44,574 nucleotides of DNA, taken from assembly GCF_018006725.1 (NCBI RefSeq), contig NZ_JAGMXV010000013.1:1-44574 (forward strand), in the 5' to 3' direction. The notes beneath the pieces were generated by a model. It worked only from the letters and a program-made list of their open reading frames with translations. It made no database searches and was not told the DNA's origin. Shown here piece by piece: positions 16,363 through 23,880 of the stretch (position 1 is its first letter; each line of letters opens with the position of its first letter). The stretch comes from Rhizorhabdus sp. GTDB taxonomy: Bacteria; Pseudomonadota; Alphaproteobacteria; Sphingomonadales; Sphingomonadaceae. Made by a program: the position numbers and the translations under genes.

Positions 16363-16769
16363 ACCCGGCGCGCCACGCGCCAGCCGGCGGGCGTCCGGAC
16401 CAGCTCGTCCGCATATTGCCCCCACATCGAATAGAGCGCGCCGTCCCACCGGCCGCGTCCACGATGGACCGCATAATAATGGACCTTGGCGGTCGCCCGG
16501 TCGCCGTCGACCGCGATACGGAAGTTCAGCACATTGTGGTGGGTGGCGCCGCAGCTCGAATCGGGGCCCAGATTGGCGTGCATCGACGCAATCAGGCTTG
16601 CCCGGTTCGGGCTGATCACGCCCGGTCCCAGCGCCTGCGTGTAATCGCCGACGCAATCCTCCTGGAAGACCTCGTCCATCCGGTCGAAATCCTTGGCGTC
16701 GACGATCTCGCAATAGCGGATGTAGACCTGCTGGATCGCATCCTTGTCGATCAGTTCGGTAAGCGACAT
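16311..16769 (-). CDS. NTF2-like (SnoaL-type) protein
   Basis: A 152-residue NTF2-like protein: helix LIDKDAIQQVYIRYCEIVDA, DFDRMDEVFQEDCVGDYT, a HHNVLNFRIAVDGDRATA strand pair, and TPAGWRVARRVYTVALTEG at the end. This is the pattern of the ring-hydroxylating-dioxygenase-beta/scytalone-dehydratase-like SnoaL group. The ATG at 16769 is preceded by AAAGGGGAGAGG on the minus strand; the frame is open further upstream but without coding character. Its 3' end overlaps the P450 gene tail to tail by 52 bp. It is divergent from the amidohydrolase pair at 17015, and the 245 bp between them carry TTTTGCGCAAT at 16792-16802. Confidence 0.82.
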   Translation of the reverse strand: MSLTELIDKDAIQQVYIRYCEIVDAKDFDRMDEVFQEDCVGDYTQALGPGVISPNRASLIASMHANLGPDSSCGATHHNVLNFRIAVDGDRATAKVHYYAVHRGRGRWDGALYSMWGQYADELVRTPAGWRVARRVYTVALTEGPSEVVAGP

Positions 16770-17014
16770 TCCTCTCCCCTTTCGACACAGCTTTTGCGCA
16801 ATTTGTTCGCCTCTTGGCCAGCGCCGAGGGAGTGAGGGATCATCTGATGTATCGTTATGCGTCGCTGGCTGATCCCGTATTCTGCGCATGGCGCGCGCCT
16901 TCCTTGTTCCGTCCCAAGCCTGCCGATAGCTTCGGTCCACCATCATAGGCCGGCATGCGGAGGGCGTGACCGGATCGGTGACCAACCGACATTCAGAGTG
17001 GAGAGGAAGAGGCC

Positions 17015-18766
17015 ATGGCCGACATGCTGATCAAGAACGGCACTATCGTCGACGGCACCGGCGCCGAACGCCGCGCCGGAGACGTCCGCATACAGGGCGA
17101 CCGCATTGTCGAGATCGGACAGGATCTGGACCCGCGCGAAGGCGAGGAGCAGTTCGACGCGACCGGCTGCATCGTCGCGCCCGGCTTCATCGAAGCGCAC
17201 ACCCATTATGATGCGACCATGTGGTGGCAGGCGGACCTCGATCCGCTCCCCGGTATCGGTGCGACCACGATCATCACCGGCAATTGCGGGTTCACGGCCG
17301 CGCCCATGTCCGACGACAAGGACGCGCAGCTGGAGATGGTGAAGATCTTCTCCTTCTTCGAGGATATCCCGCTCGAGCCCTTCCTCAAGCATGTGCCGTG
17401 GGACTGGCGGACCTGGTCGGAGTATAAGGCGTCGGTCAAGGAGAAGATCCGGCTGCCGCTCAACAATGCGGCCTATGTCGGCCATATCGCAATCCGAATG
17501 GCATCGATGGGTCTCGACGCCTGGAAGCGCCCGGCGACGGCCGAAGAGCGCAAGGTCATGGCCGCGATGCTCGACGACGCGCTCGCCAATGGCGCGCTGG
17601 GCCTGTCGACCAACCTGCTCGATCATGACGGCGAAAACCGACCGATCCCGACGCTGGTCGCCGACGATGCCGAATTCTCGGCGCTGTTCGACGTGCTCGA
17701 TCGCTATCCGAATTCGACCTTCCAGTGCATCATCGACGTCGCCCTGATGCGCGATACCGGCCCGGCCCAGACCGACCGCATGGCGAAGCTGCTCAAGGGC
17801 CGCAAGCTGCGCACCCAGCTGACCGGCGCCATCCCGACCGTCGCCTATCAGAAATATCTGCTGCAGCCGATGCGCGACCGCGTCGAGCAGATGCGCAAGG
17901 ACGGCATCGACGTGTGGCCCGGCTATGCCCATGTGCCGCTGACCGGCCAGCTGAGCCTCTACAAGTCGCTGATCTTCGCCCAGTCGAACGACTATGTCTG
18001 GCACGAGGTCGTTCTGGCCGACGGCGCCGAGGCCAAGGAAAAGCTGTTGCGCGATCCGGAATGGCGCGCCCGTGCCCGCGAGAGCTGGGACACGCAATGC
18101 TATCCGCAGTCGCCGATGAACAATCCCGGCATGCTGCTGCTGACCAAGCTCGGCTCGGACAATGGGGCAGGCCCCTTCTGCACCCTGCTCGAATATGCCG
18201 AGGAACTGGGCCTGCACCGGTCGGACGCGATGGCGGAATGGCTGCTGCGCAATGGCGTCCTGTCGACGGTGCGCATGGCGCCGTTCGACATGGACGACGA
18301 CGTGGTGGTCGACATGATCCGCGATCCGAAGACCGTCGGTAACATCACCGACTCCGGCGCGCATCTCCAGATGCTCTGCGGTGGCGGCGAGAACCTCGTC
18401 TATTTGACCAAATATGTCCGCGACCAGAAGGCGATCAGTCTTGAGGAAGCGGTCCATTCGATGACGGGCAAGCTCGCTAACCACTTCCACCTGACCGATA
18501 TCGGCGAGGTGAAGACCGGCAAGCGCGCCGATCTGGTCGTGTTCGATTTCGCCGAGATCGAGCAGCACGACATGGAGAAGGTCTATGACGTCACCGACGG
18601 CAAGGGCGGCATCACCTGGCGCTACACGCGCAAGCCCGCCCCGATGAAGCTGACGCTGGTCAATGGCGAGGCGACCTTCCGCAACGGCGCCTACACCGGG
18701 GCCAAGCCGGGTGCCTTCCTGGAGCCGGCTGCCGTTGCCGAGCCGGCCGCGATCGCGGCCGAATGA
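17015..18766 (+). CDS. Amidohydrolase, N-acyl-D-amino-acid deacylase family (copy 1)
   Basis: A 583-residue metal-dependent amidohydrolase of the D-aminoacylase/dihydroorotase-like superfamily. Seen directly: the metal motif HTHYD at 62-66, a GNCGF motif with Cys91 (the cysteine ligand of D-aminoacylases), and a late TDSGAHLQML segment that fits the catalytic aspartate. The N- and C-terminal beta-sandwich parts (MLIKNGTIVDGTG and KRADLVVFD) are typical. It would hydrolyse an N-acyl amino acid, cyclic amide or similar C-N bond. AGAGGAAGAGG precedes the ATG. A close paralogue follows 22 bp downstream in the same operon, with both metal motifs at identical residue numbers. Confidence 0.9.
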   Translation: MADMLIKNGTIVDGTGAERRAGDVRIQGDRIVEIGQDLDPREGEEQFDATGCIVAPGFIEAHTHYDATMWWQADLDPLPGIGATTIITGNCGFTAAPMSDDKDAQLEMVKIFSFFEDIPLEPFLKHVPWDWRTWSEYKASVKEKIRLPLNNAAYVGHIAIRMASMGLDAWKRPATAEERKVMAAMLDDALANGALGLSTNLLDHDGENRPIPTLVADDAEFSALFDVLDRYPNSTFQCIIDVALMRDTGPAQTDRMAKLLKGRKLRTQLTGAIPTVAYQKYLLQPMRDRVEQMRKDGIDVWPGYAHVPLTGQLSLYKSLIFAQSNDYVWHEVVLADGAEAKEKLLRDPEWRARARESWDTQCYPQSPMNNPGMLLLTKLGSDNGAGPFCTLLEYAEELGLHRSDAMAEWLLRNGVLSTVRMAPFDMDDDVVVDMIRDPKTVGNITDSGAHLQMLCGGGENLVYLTKYVRDQKAISLEEAVHSMTGKLANHFHLTDIGEVKTGKRADLVVFDFAEIEQHDMEKVYDVTDGKGGITWRYTRKPAPMKLTLVNGEATFRNGAYTGAKPGAFLEPAAVAEPAAIAAE

Positions 18767-18788
18767 ACGTAGGAGTGGAGTAGTTCAG

Positions 18789-20537
18789 ATGACAAATATG
18801 CTTATTCGCGGCGGCAAGGTGATCGACGGTACCGGTGCCAAGGCTTTCGATGCGGACGTCCGCATCGAAGGCAACCGCATCGTCGAGGTCGGTTCCGGTC
18901 TCGCGCCGCGCGCCGGGGAAGAGGTCTTCGATGCAGCAGGCTGCTATGTCACGCCTGGCTTCATCGAAAGCCACACCCATTATGACGCGACCATGTGGTG
19001 GCAACCGGATCTCGATCCGCTCCCCGGCAATGGCGCCACCACCGTCATCCTCGGCAATTGTGGCTTCACCGCCGCCCCTCTGTCGAAGGAGAAGGCCGCG
19101 CAGTTGGAGATGATCAAGATCTTCTCCTTCTTCGAGGATATCCCCCTGAAACCGTTCCTGCAGCATGTGCCGTGGGACTGGGAGACCTGGTCGGAATATA
19201 AGGCATCGATGGCGCGCAACGTCACCGTGCCGACCAATTATTCGGCTTTCGTCGGGCATATCGCGCTGCGCCTTGCCGCTATGGGCGTCGAGGCCTGGGA
19301 ACGTGCCGCGACCGCCGAAGAAATCGCGCGAATGGCCGAACTGCTAGAAGACGCCCTCGCGGCAGGTGCGCTCGGCATGTCGGACAATCTGCACGATCAT
19401 GACGGCGATGACCGCGCCATTCCGACGCTGCTGGCAGACGATGCCGAGTTCGAGGCGCTGTTTTCGGTGATGCAGCGTTATCCGGGCACGACCTATCAGT
19501 GCATCATCGACACCTTCATGCGGAAGACGGGCCCGGCGAGCCTCGAGCGCCTCGGTCGCCTGACCAAGGGCCGCGGCATCCGCATGCAGATCGCGGGCGC
19601 GGTGCCGACGCTGGAATTCCAGAAGGACATCCTGCCGAAGCTGCAGGAGACGCTCGGACGCCTGCGCGCCGAAGGCGCGGACATCTGGCCGGGCTATGCC
19701 CATGTCTCGCCGACCAGCACGCTCAGCCTGATCAAGTCGCTGATCTTCGCGCAGTCGAACGACTATGTCTGGCACGAGGTCGTCCTCGCCGAGACGCATG
19801 AGGAGAAGGCGCGGCTGCTGGCCGATGCGGACTGGCGCGCCCGTGCCCGCGAAAGCTGGGACACCAAGGCCTGGCCGCATTCGCCGATGAACAATCCGCA
19901 GGACCTCTATCTGCTGGACAGCGAAAATGGTGCCGGCCCGGTCGGCATCACGCTGAAGGACTTCGCCGACAGCCGCGGCCTTCACCGCTCGGATGCCATG
20001 GCGCAGTGGATCCTGGAGAACGGCACGCGTTCGACGGTTCATATGGCACCCTTCCCGAAGGACGAAGGGCTGACCGTCGAACTGATGAACGACCCGCGGT
20101 CGGTCGGCAACATCTCCGACGCCGGCGCGCATCTGCAGATGCTGTGCGGCGGTGGCGAGAATATCCTGCTCCTCACCAAATATGTGAAGAACGGCATGAT
20201 CTCGCTCGAACAGGCGATCCATATCAAGACCGGCAAGCTGGCCAATTTCTTCGGCCTGCACGACACCGGCGAGATCAAGGCCGGCCGCCGCGCCGACGTC
20301 GTGGTCTTCAATCTCGACGAGATCGCCTATCGCGACATGGAAAAGCGCTTTGACGTGCCGGATGGCGACGGCGGCACGACCTGGCGCTTCACCCGCCAGG
20401 CCGCGCCGATGCGTCTGACGCTCGTCAATGGCGTCAAGACCTTCGCCGACGGTCAGTATACGGGCAATCGCCCGGGCGAATATCTGGCCCCGACCGAGGT
20501 TGCCGCCGGGCAGCGGGCGCTCGAAGCGGCCGAGTAA
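18789..20537 (+). CDS. Amidohydrolase, N-acyl-D-amino-acid deacylase family (copy 2)
   Basis: A 582-residue paralogue of the preceding gene, alignable along its full length with almost no gaps: HTHYD at 62-66, GNCGF with Cys91, then IKIFSFFEDIPL against VKIFSFFEDIPL in copy 1, and YAHVSPTSTLSLIKSLIFAQ against YAHVPLTGQLSLYKSLIFAQ. Differences cluster in the region after NNPQDLYLL and in the inserted NYSAFVGH/NAAYVGH helix. The ATG at 18789 is set by AGGAGTGGAG at 18771-18780; an in-frame extension upstream lies inside copy 1. The pair may form a hetero-oligomer or split two related substrates. An intrinsic terminator follows. Confidence 0.9.
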   Translation: MTNMLIRGGKVIDGTGAKAFDADVRIEGNRIVEVGSGLAPRAGEEVFDAAGCYVTPGFIESHTHYDATMWWQPDLDPLPGNGATTVILGNCGFTAAPLSKEKAAQLEMIKIFSFFEDIPLKPFLQHVPWDWETWSEYKASMARNVTVPTNYSAFVGHIALRLAAMGVEAWERAATAEEIARMAELLEDALAAGALGMSDNLHDHDGDDRAIPTLLADDAEFEALFSVMQRYPGTTYQCIIDTFMRKTGPASLERLGRLTKGRGIRMQIAGAVPTLEFQKDILPKLQETLGRLRAEGADIWPGYAHVSPTSTLSLIKSLIFAQSNDYVWHEVVLAETHEEKARLLADADWRARARESWDTKAWPHSPMNNPQDLYLLDSENGAGPVGITLKDFADSRGLHRSDAMAQWILENGTRSTVHMAPFPKDEGLTVELMNDPRSVGNISDAGAHLQMLCGGGENILLLTKYVKNGMISLEQAIHIKTGKLANFFGLHDTGEIKAGRRADVVVFNLDEIAYRDMEKRFDVPDGDGGTTWRFTRQAAPMRLTLVNGVKTFADGQYTGNRPGEYLAPTEVAAGQRALEAAE

Positions 20538-20555
20538 GCGACATCGAAGTCGAAT

Positions 20556-20590
20556 AGGGGAGCGGGGATGATGCCTCGCTCCCCTTTTTT
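20556..20590 (+). terminator. Rho-independent terminator after the amidohydrolase pair
   Basis: GGGGAGCGGGG (20557-20567) pairs with CCTCGCTCCCC (20574-20584) as an 11-bp stem with one G-T wobble and loop ATGATG, followed directly by six T (20585-20590). It is the clearest terminator in the window and closes the two-gene operon. Confidence 0.92.
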
Positions 20591-20630
20591 GTGCCTGCCG
20601 CCCCGGTGAGCCTGCCCGCATTCAATGTGC

Positions 20631-20671
20631 AAAAGGAAAGGGCGCCGCCGGTTGCCCGGCGACGCCCTTCC
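20631..20671 (-). terminator. Rho-independent terminator for the Coq4-family gene
   Basis: On the minus strand a GC-rich hairpin (20635-20671; arms CCGGCG/CGCCGG and CGCCC/GGGCG with one mismatch and a bulge, loop 4 nt) is followed by TTTT (20634-20631). It lies about 20 bp past the stop of the Coq4-family gene and faces the amidohydrolase terminator. Confidence 0.75.
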
Positions 20672-20692
20672 TGACGAAAATCGGTTCGACGC

Positions 20693-21586
20693 TTATTCGG
20701 CGGCGGTGGCCATCGCGTGGTCGTCGTTCGCGCCGCGCGGGTCTTCGCTGACAGCGGTCGTCCAGGCCCACTCGCCCGGGGGCGGCGGGTTGGTAATGCC
20801 ATATTCCTCGCGGATGTCCTGCACCTGCCAGTCGAGATAGTCGCGGAAGGGGATCAGGAAGAGCGGATGCTTCCAGGCGCGGCCCTGGGCGGCGCCGATG
20901 TCCTCGGCGTCGAGTTCGACCTTGAACGCTTCCGGATAGAAAAGGCCGCTCTTCATCGTCGTCTTCGCCTTCAGATAGGTGCTGACGCGGTTGAAGAAGG
21001 CGGCGAGCTCGGGCGTGAAATATTTGTAGAGCGCGCGCGAATTGGCGGCGAGCAGCGCGACCTCACCGGCGTGGTTCGTTTCGAACCCGGTGATCATATG
21101 CTCGATGTCGTGGGTGTGGGTCCGCTCCTTCATATAGAAATCGAAGTCGGTCTTGATTTCCATGCCCTGATAGAAGTGGTCCATATTGTAGCCGCTGTTG
21201 ACTACGAAATCGTGGATCACAGCGCGCAGCGTACCGGGCTTCGGATCCTTGAGCTCGTCCATCGTGAACAGCGAAATCTTGCGGCCGTCGAGCCATGCCT
21301 TGAACTCGGGCAGACGCGCCTTCTCTTCCTCGAACAGCTGGAAGATGCGCGGCCAGTCCTCGAGCTCCATCAGGATCTTGACGACATTGGGGATGTAGGC
21401 GGTGTTCGGAAGCTCGGGGCCGTTGCGGCGCAGCATCTCCTGCGCGATCAGCGTGCGGAGCTCCGCATGGTTGAGATAGGGCGACGAGCTGATCAGCGTC
21501 GAGCTCTGCGTCGTGATGTTTGCGCCGGTACCGTTGTAATAGGCGAAGTCGGCGTCGCTCACTTTCGCTGCGATATTGTCTTCCAT
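20693..21586 (-). CDS. Coq4-family protein
   Basis: A 297-residue protein with the Coq4 family signature: His159-Asp160-Ile-Glu-His163 followed by 11 residues and Glu175 (HDIEHMITGFETNHAGE), the putative metal site of Coq4. Coq4 organises or catalyses a step of ubiquinone biosynthesis in mitochondria. In bacteria such as sphingomonads, Coq4-like proteins are often found away from ubiquinone genes. Here no ubi gene is nearby and the neighbours are catabolic, so a role in oxidative decarboxylation or handling of a hydrophobic ring substrate is possible but unproven. There is no membrane segment or signal peptide. It is monocistronic with its own terminator, and its stop faces the amidohydrolase operon. 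Confidence 0.75.
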   Translation of the reverse strand: MEDNIAAKVSDADFAYYNGTGANITTQSSTLISSSPYLNHAELRTLIAQEMLRRNGPELPNTAYIPNVVKILMELEDWPRIFQLFEEEKARLPEFKAWLDGRKISLFTMDELKDPKPGTLRAVIHDFVVNSGYNMDHFYQGMEIKTDFDFYMKERTHTHDIEHMITGFETNHAGEVALLAANSRALYKYFTPELAAFFNRVSTYLKAKTTMKSGLFYPEAFKVELDAEDIGAAQGRAWKHPLFLIPFRDYLDWQVQDIREEYGITNPPPPGEWAWTTAVSEDPRGANDDHAMATAAE

Positions 21587-21759
21587 GTCCGCTCTCCTGC
21601 TTGAGCCCCTCGTGGGGGCAGCCTCTCCGATGGCGTAAAGCTATTTCGGAACCTATTTCACTTATACGGGGGCAGCAAGGGAAATGCGCCGGGAAGATGG
21701 CGGTTCGAGACGATTGTCCTTAGCTTTTGCGTAGCAGAGAGGATGATTCGGAGCGAAAT

Positions 21760-22188
21760 ATGGAAAATCAGCGCGAGGCGATCCGTAACCAGCTGGCGCG
21801 ATTCGCCCGCATCCTCGACTCGCGGAGGTGGGACTCGGTCGGAGAGGTCTTCGCCGACGAGGTTCGCTTCCATTATGGCGATGGCCGCGAGCAGGCGGGT
21901 ATCGACGCCATGCGCGAGCAATTCCGTGCCTTTCTGGACGGGTGCGGACCGTCGCAGCATCTGCTCGGCAGCATCATGATCGAGCCCGATGGCGACGGCT
22001 GGTTGAGCCGCGCCTATGTGCAGGCGCGACATCAGGGGCGGGGAGAGCGCTCCGACCGGATTTTCGACACGCATGGTGACTATGTCGATCGCTGGCGCAG
22101 GATCGATGGGGCGTGGAAGATCGTACGCCGCGACGTCGCCTGGTCGATGCACATTGGGGACCCGACCGTGCTGGGGCCTGGCGACTGA
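21760..22188 (+). CDS. NTF2-like (SnoaL-type) protein
   Basis: A 142-residue NTF2-like protein: NQLARFARILDSRRWDSVGE at the start, FADEVRFHYGDGREQAGIDA, a LLGSIMIEPDGDGWLSRAY strand pair and WRRIDGAWKIVRRDVAWSMH near the end. The ATG at 21760 has GGAG at 21750-21753; the frame opens 11 codons earlier. The promoter region carries TTTTGCGTAGC at 21725-21735. It stands alone on the plus strand between the Coq4-family gene and the SDR/TonB operon. A dehydratase, isomerase or accessory role is possible. Confidence 0.8.
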   Translation: MENQREAIRNQLARFARILDSRRWDSVGEVFADEVRFHYGDGREQAGIDAMREQFRAFLDGCGPSQHLLGSIMIEPDGDGWLSRAYVQARHQGRGERSDRIFDTHGDYVDRWRRIDGAWKIVRRDVAWSMHIGDPTVLGPGD

Positions 22189-22221
22189 AGCAGGCCCGTC
22201 GTTTCCGGCGAGCGCCGGCGG

Positions 22222-22983
22222 TCAGGGCCGGATCGAGGCGCCGCCGTCGACCGCCAGAACCTGCCCGTTGATCCACTCGCCGTCGGGCGAGAAGAGCATC
22301 GCGACCATCGCGGCGATGTCCTCGCTTTCGCCCAGCCGCCAATGGCGGTGCGCGGCGAGGACCTGCTTCTGGAATTCGACCGGCATGTTCTGCTTGATCT
22401 GCGCGGTCATCACCATCCCCGGCGCGATCGCATTGGCGCGGACGCCTTCCTTGCCCCAGCGGCTGGCGATGTGGCGGACCAGCGCATTCACCGCCGCCTT
22501 GGTCATCGCATAGGCGACGCGCTCGGGCTCGCCCATATGCGCCGCCGAGGAGGAGGTGACGACGAAGGCGCCGCGGTTCGCGACGAGATGGGGGAGAGCA
22601 TGGCGCGCGCAGGACAGCACGCCGCGCATATTCACCGCCACGGTCGCGTCGAACGTGTCGAGCGTGATCGTCACTGCGTCACCATCCTCGCGGATCGCCT
22701 TCATGTTCGCCGCATTGGCGTGCATGAAATCGAGCCGGCCGAAATGGTCGACGGCCCTGGCGACAAGCGAGGCGACCGAGGCGTCGTCGGCCTGATCATA
22801 GGCCATGCCGATCACCTTGTGACCATCGGCAGCCATGGCTTCCGCGTCGGCCTTGGCAGCGTCGCCGTTGAGGTCTCCCAGCAGGACACCGGCACCCTCC
22901 TGGGCGAGCCGCAATGCCGTTGCCGTGCCAATGCCACCAGCACCCGCGACGATCGCAACCTTGCCGTCGAGTCTCTTCATCAT
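22222..22983 (-). CDS. SDR family oxidoreductase with shortened glycine loop
   Basis: A 253-residue SDR: catalytic Ser145, Tyr158 and Lys162 (YAMTK), Asn118 in VAVNMRG, and the ending QVLAVDGGASIRP. The cofactor loop is unusual: where classical members have TGxxxGIG it reads AGAGGIG (13-19), one residue shorter with Thr replaced by Ala; the NNAG motif is ANAAN. Asp37 (LLGDLN) suggests NAD(H). The ATG at 22983 overlaps the preceding SDR stop (ATGA). It is the third gene of the TonB-receptor operon. Confidence 0.87.
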   Translation of the reverse strand: MMKRLDGKVAIVAGAGGIGTATALRLAQEGAGVLLGDLNGDAAKADAEAMAADGHKVIGMAYDQADDASVASLVARAVDHFGRLDFMHANAANMKAIREDGDAVTITLDTFDATVAVNMRGVLSCARHALPHLVANRGAFVVTSSSAAHMGEPERVAYAMTKAAVNALVRHIASRWGKEGVRANAIAPGMVMTAQIKQNMPVEFQKQVLAAHRHWRLGESEDIAAMVAMLFSPDGEWINGQVLAVDGGASIRP

Positions 22984-23879
22984 GCGTATTCCGCCAAGCC
23001 GGTAATGGCCGGGTGCGACCAGGCCGGCGGTTCCGCCGGCGGCAGGCTGTCGCGGCCGTCGAGCGATCGTACGTCGAGCCGCTGGTCGTGCGGCCATTGC
23101 ATCGAATAGGCGATCCGCCCGGTCCGTTCTGCCGCAGGCAGATGGCACATGTCGAGCACGGTCGCGGCGATATAGGCCACGTCCTCGGTCGGATAGTCGT
23201 CGGGGATCAGCTGGTCGGCACCCGGCGTGCGGATTGCCGTCGACGGGGCGACCACATTCACGGCGATGTTCCAGTCGAAAAGCTCGGCAGCCAGTCCCTG
23301 GCTAAAGCGGTTGAGCGCCGCCTTCGTCGCGGCATAGACGGTGTCGCCGCCGGCCCGCGCATAATCGGCAAAGGGCCGGAGCGGCGGCATGGCGGTGACC
23401 GAGCCGATGTTCACGATCCAGCCGGCCCCTGCCGCCTTCATTGCGGGGATTGCGGCGCGGCTGAGCGCGAAGGGGACTTCGAGATAATGGAGAAGCGTCC
23501 GCCGGAAGGTGTCGTCGGTCATCGCGTCGATCCGCGCATAATCGGCGAAGCCGGCATTGTTGACGAGGATGTCGATCCTGCCGGCTGCCGCGATCGTCCG
23601 TTCGATCAGCGTGCTGCGCTCCGCTTCGTCCTCCAGATCTGTTGCCAGCGCGATCGCACGACCGCCGGCTGCTTCGATAAGAGAAAGCGTCTCGTCGAGC
23701 GTTCCGGCGACCTGCTGGTCAGCCCCGAACCGCTTCTGAACGGCTGGGGCGCCGACCGAGCGCGCGGTGATGACCACCGTCGCACCGGCCGACGCCAGCC
23801 TTTGAGCGACCGCCCGGCCGATGCCGCGGCTGGCACCAGTGACCAGCGCGACACGACCGGCAAGCTGCGGTTGCGGCAT
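22980..23879 (-). CDS. SDR family oxidoreductase with C-terminal extension
   Basis: A 299-residue SDR: TGASRGIG at 14-21, NNAG at 107-110, Ser160, Tyr182 and Lys186 (YAATK). Two features differ from the usual 250-residue form: an insertion between Ser and Tyr (about 8 residues, RPFADYARAGG) and a C-terminal tail of about 40 residues after the last strand (DVRSLDGRDSLPPAEPPAW). It lacks the usual VDGG ending. The ATG at 23879 starts one base after the TonB receptor stop, so both genes share a transcript. The likely role is first-step oxidation or reduction of the imported compound. Confidence 0.87.
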   Translation of the reverse strand: MPQPQLAGRVALVTGASRGIGRAVAQRLASAGATVVITARSVGAPAVQKRFGADQQVAGTLDETLSLIEAAGGRAIALATDLEDEAERSTLIERTIAAAGRIDILVNNAGFADYARIDAMTDDTFRRTLLHYLEVPFALSRAAIPAMKAAGAGWIVNIGSVTAMPPLRPFADYARAGGDTVYAATKAALNRFSQGLAAELFDWNIAVNVVAPSTAIRTPGADQLIPDDYPTEDVAYIAATVLDMCHLPAAERTGRIAYSMQWPHDQRLDVRSLDGRDSLPPAEPPAWSHPAITGLAEYA

Positions 23880-23880
23880 C

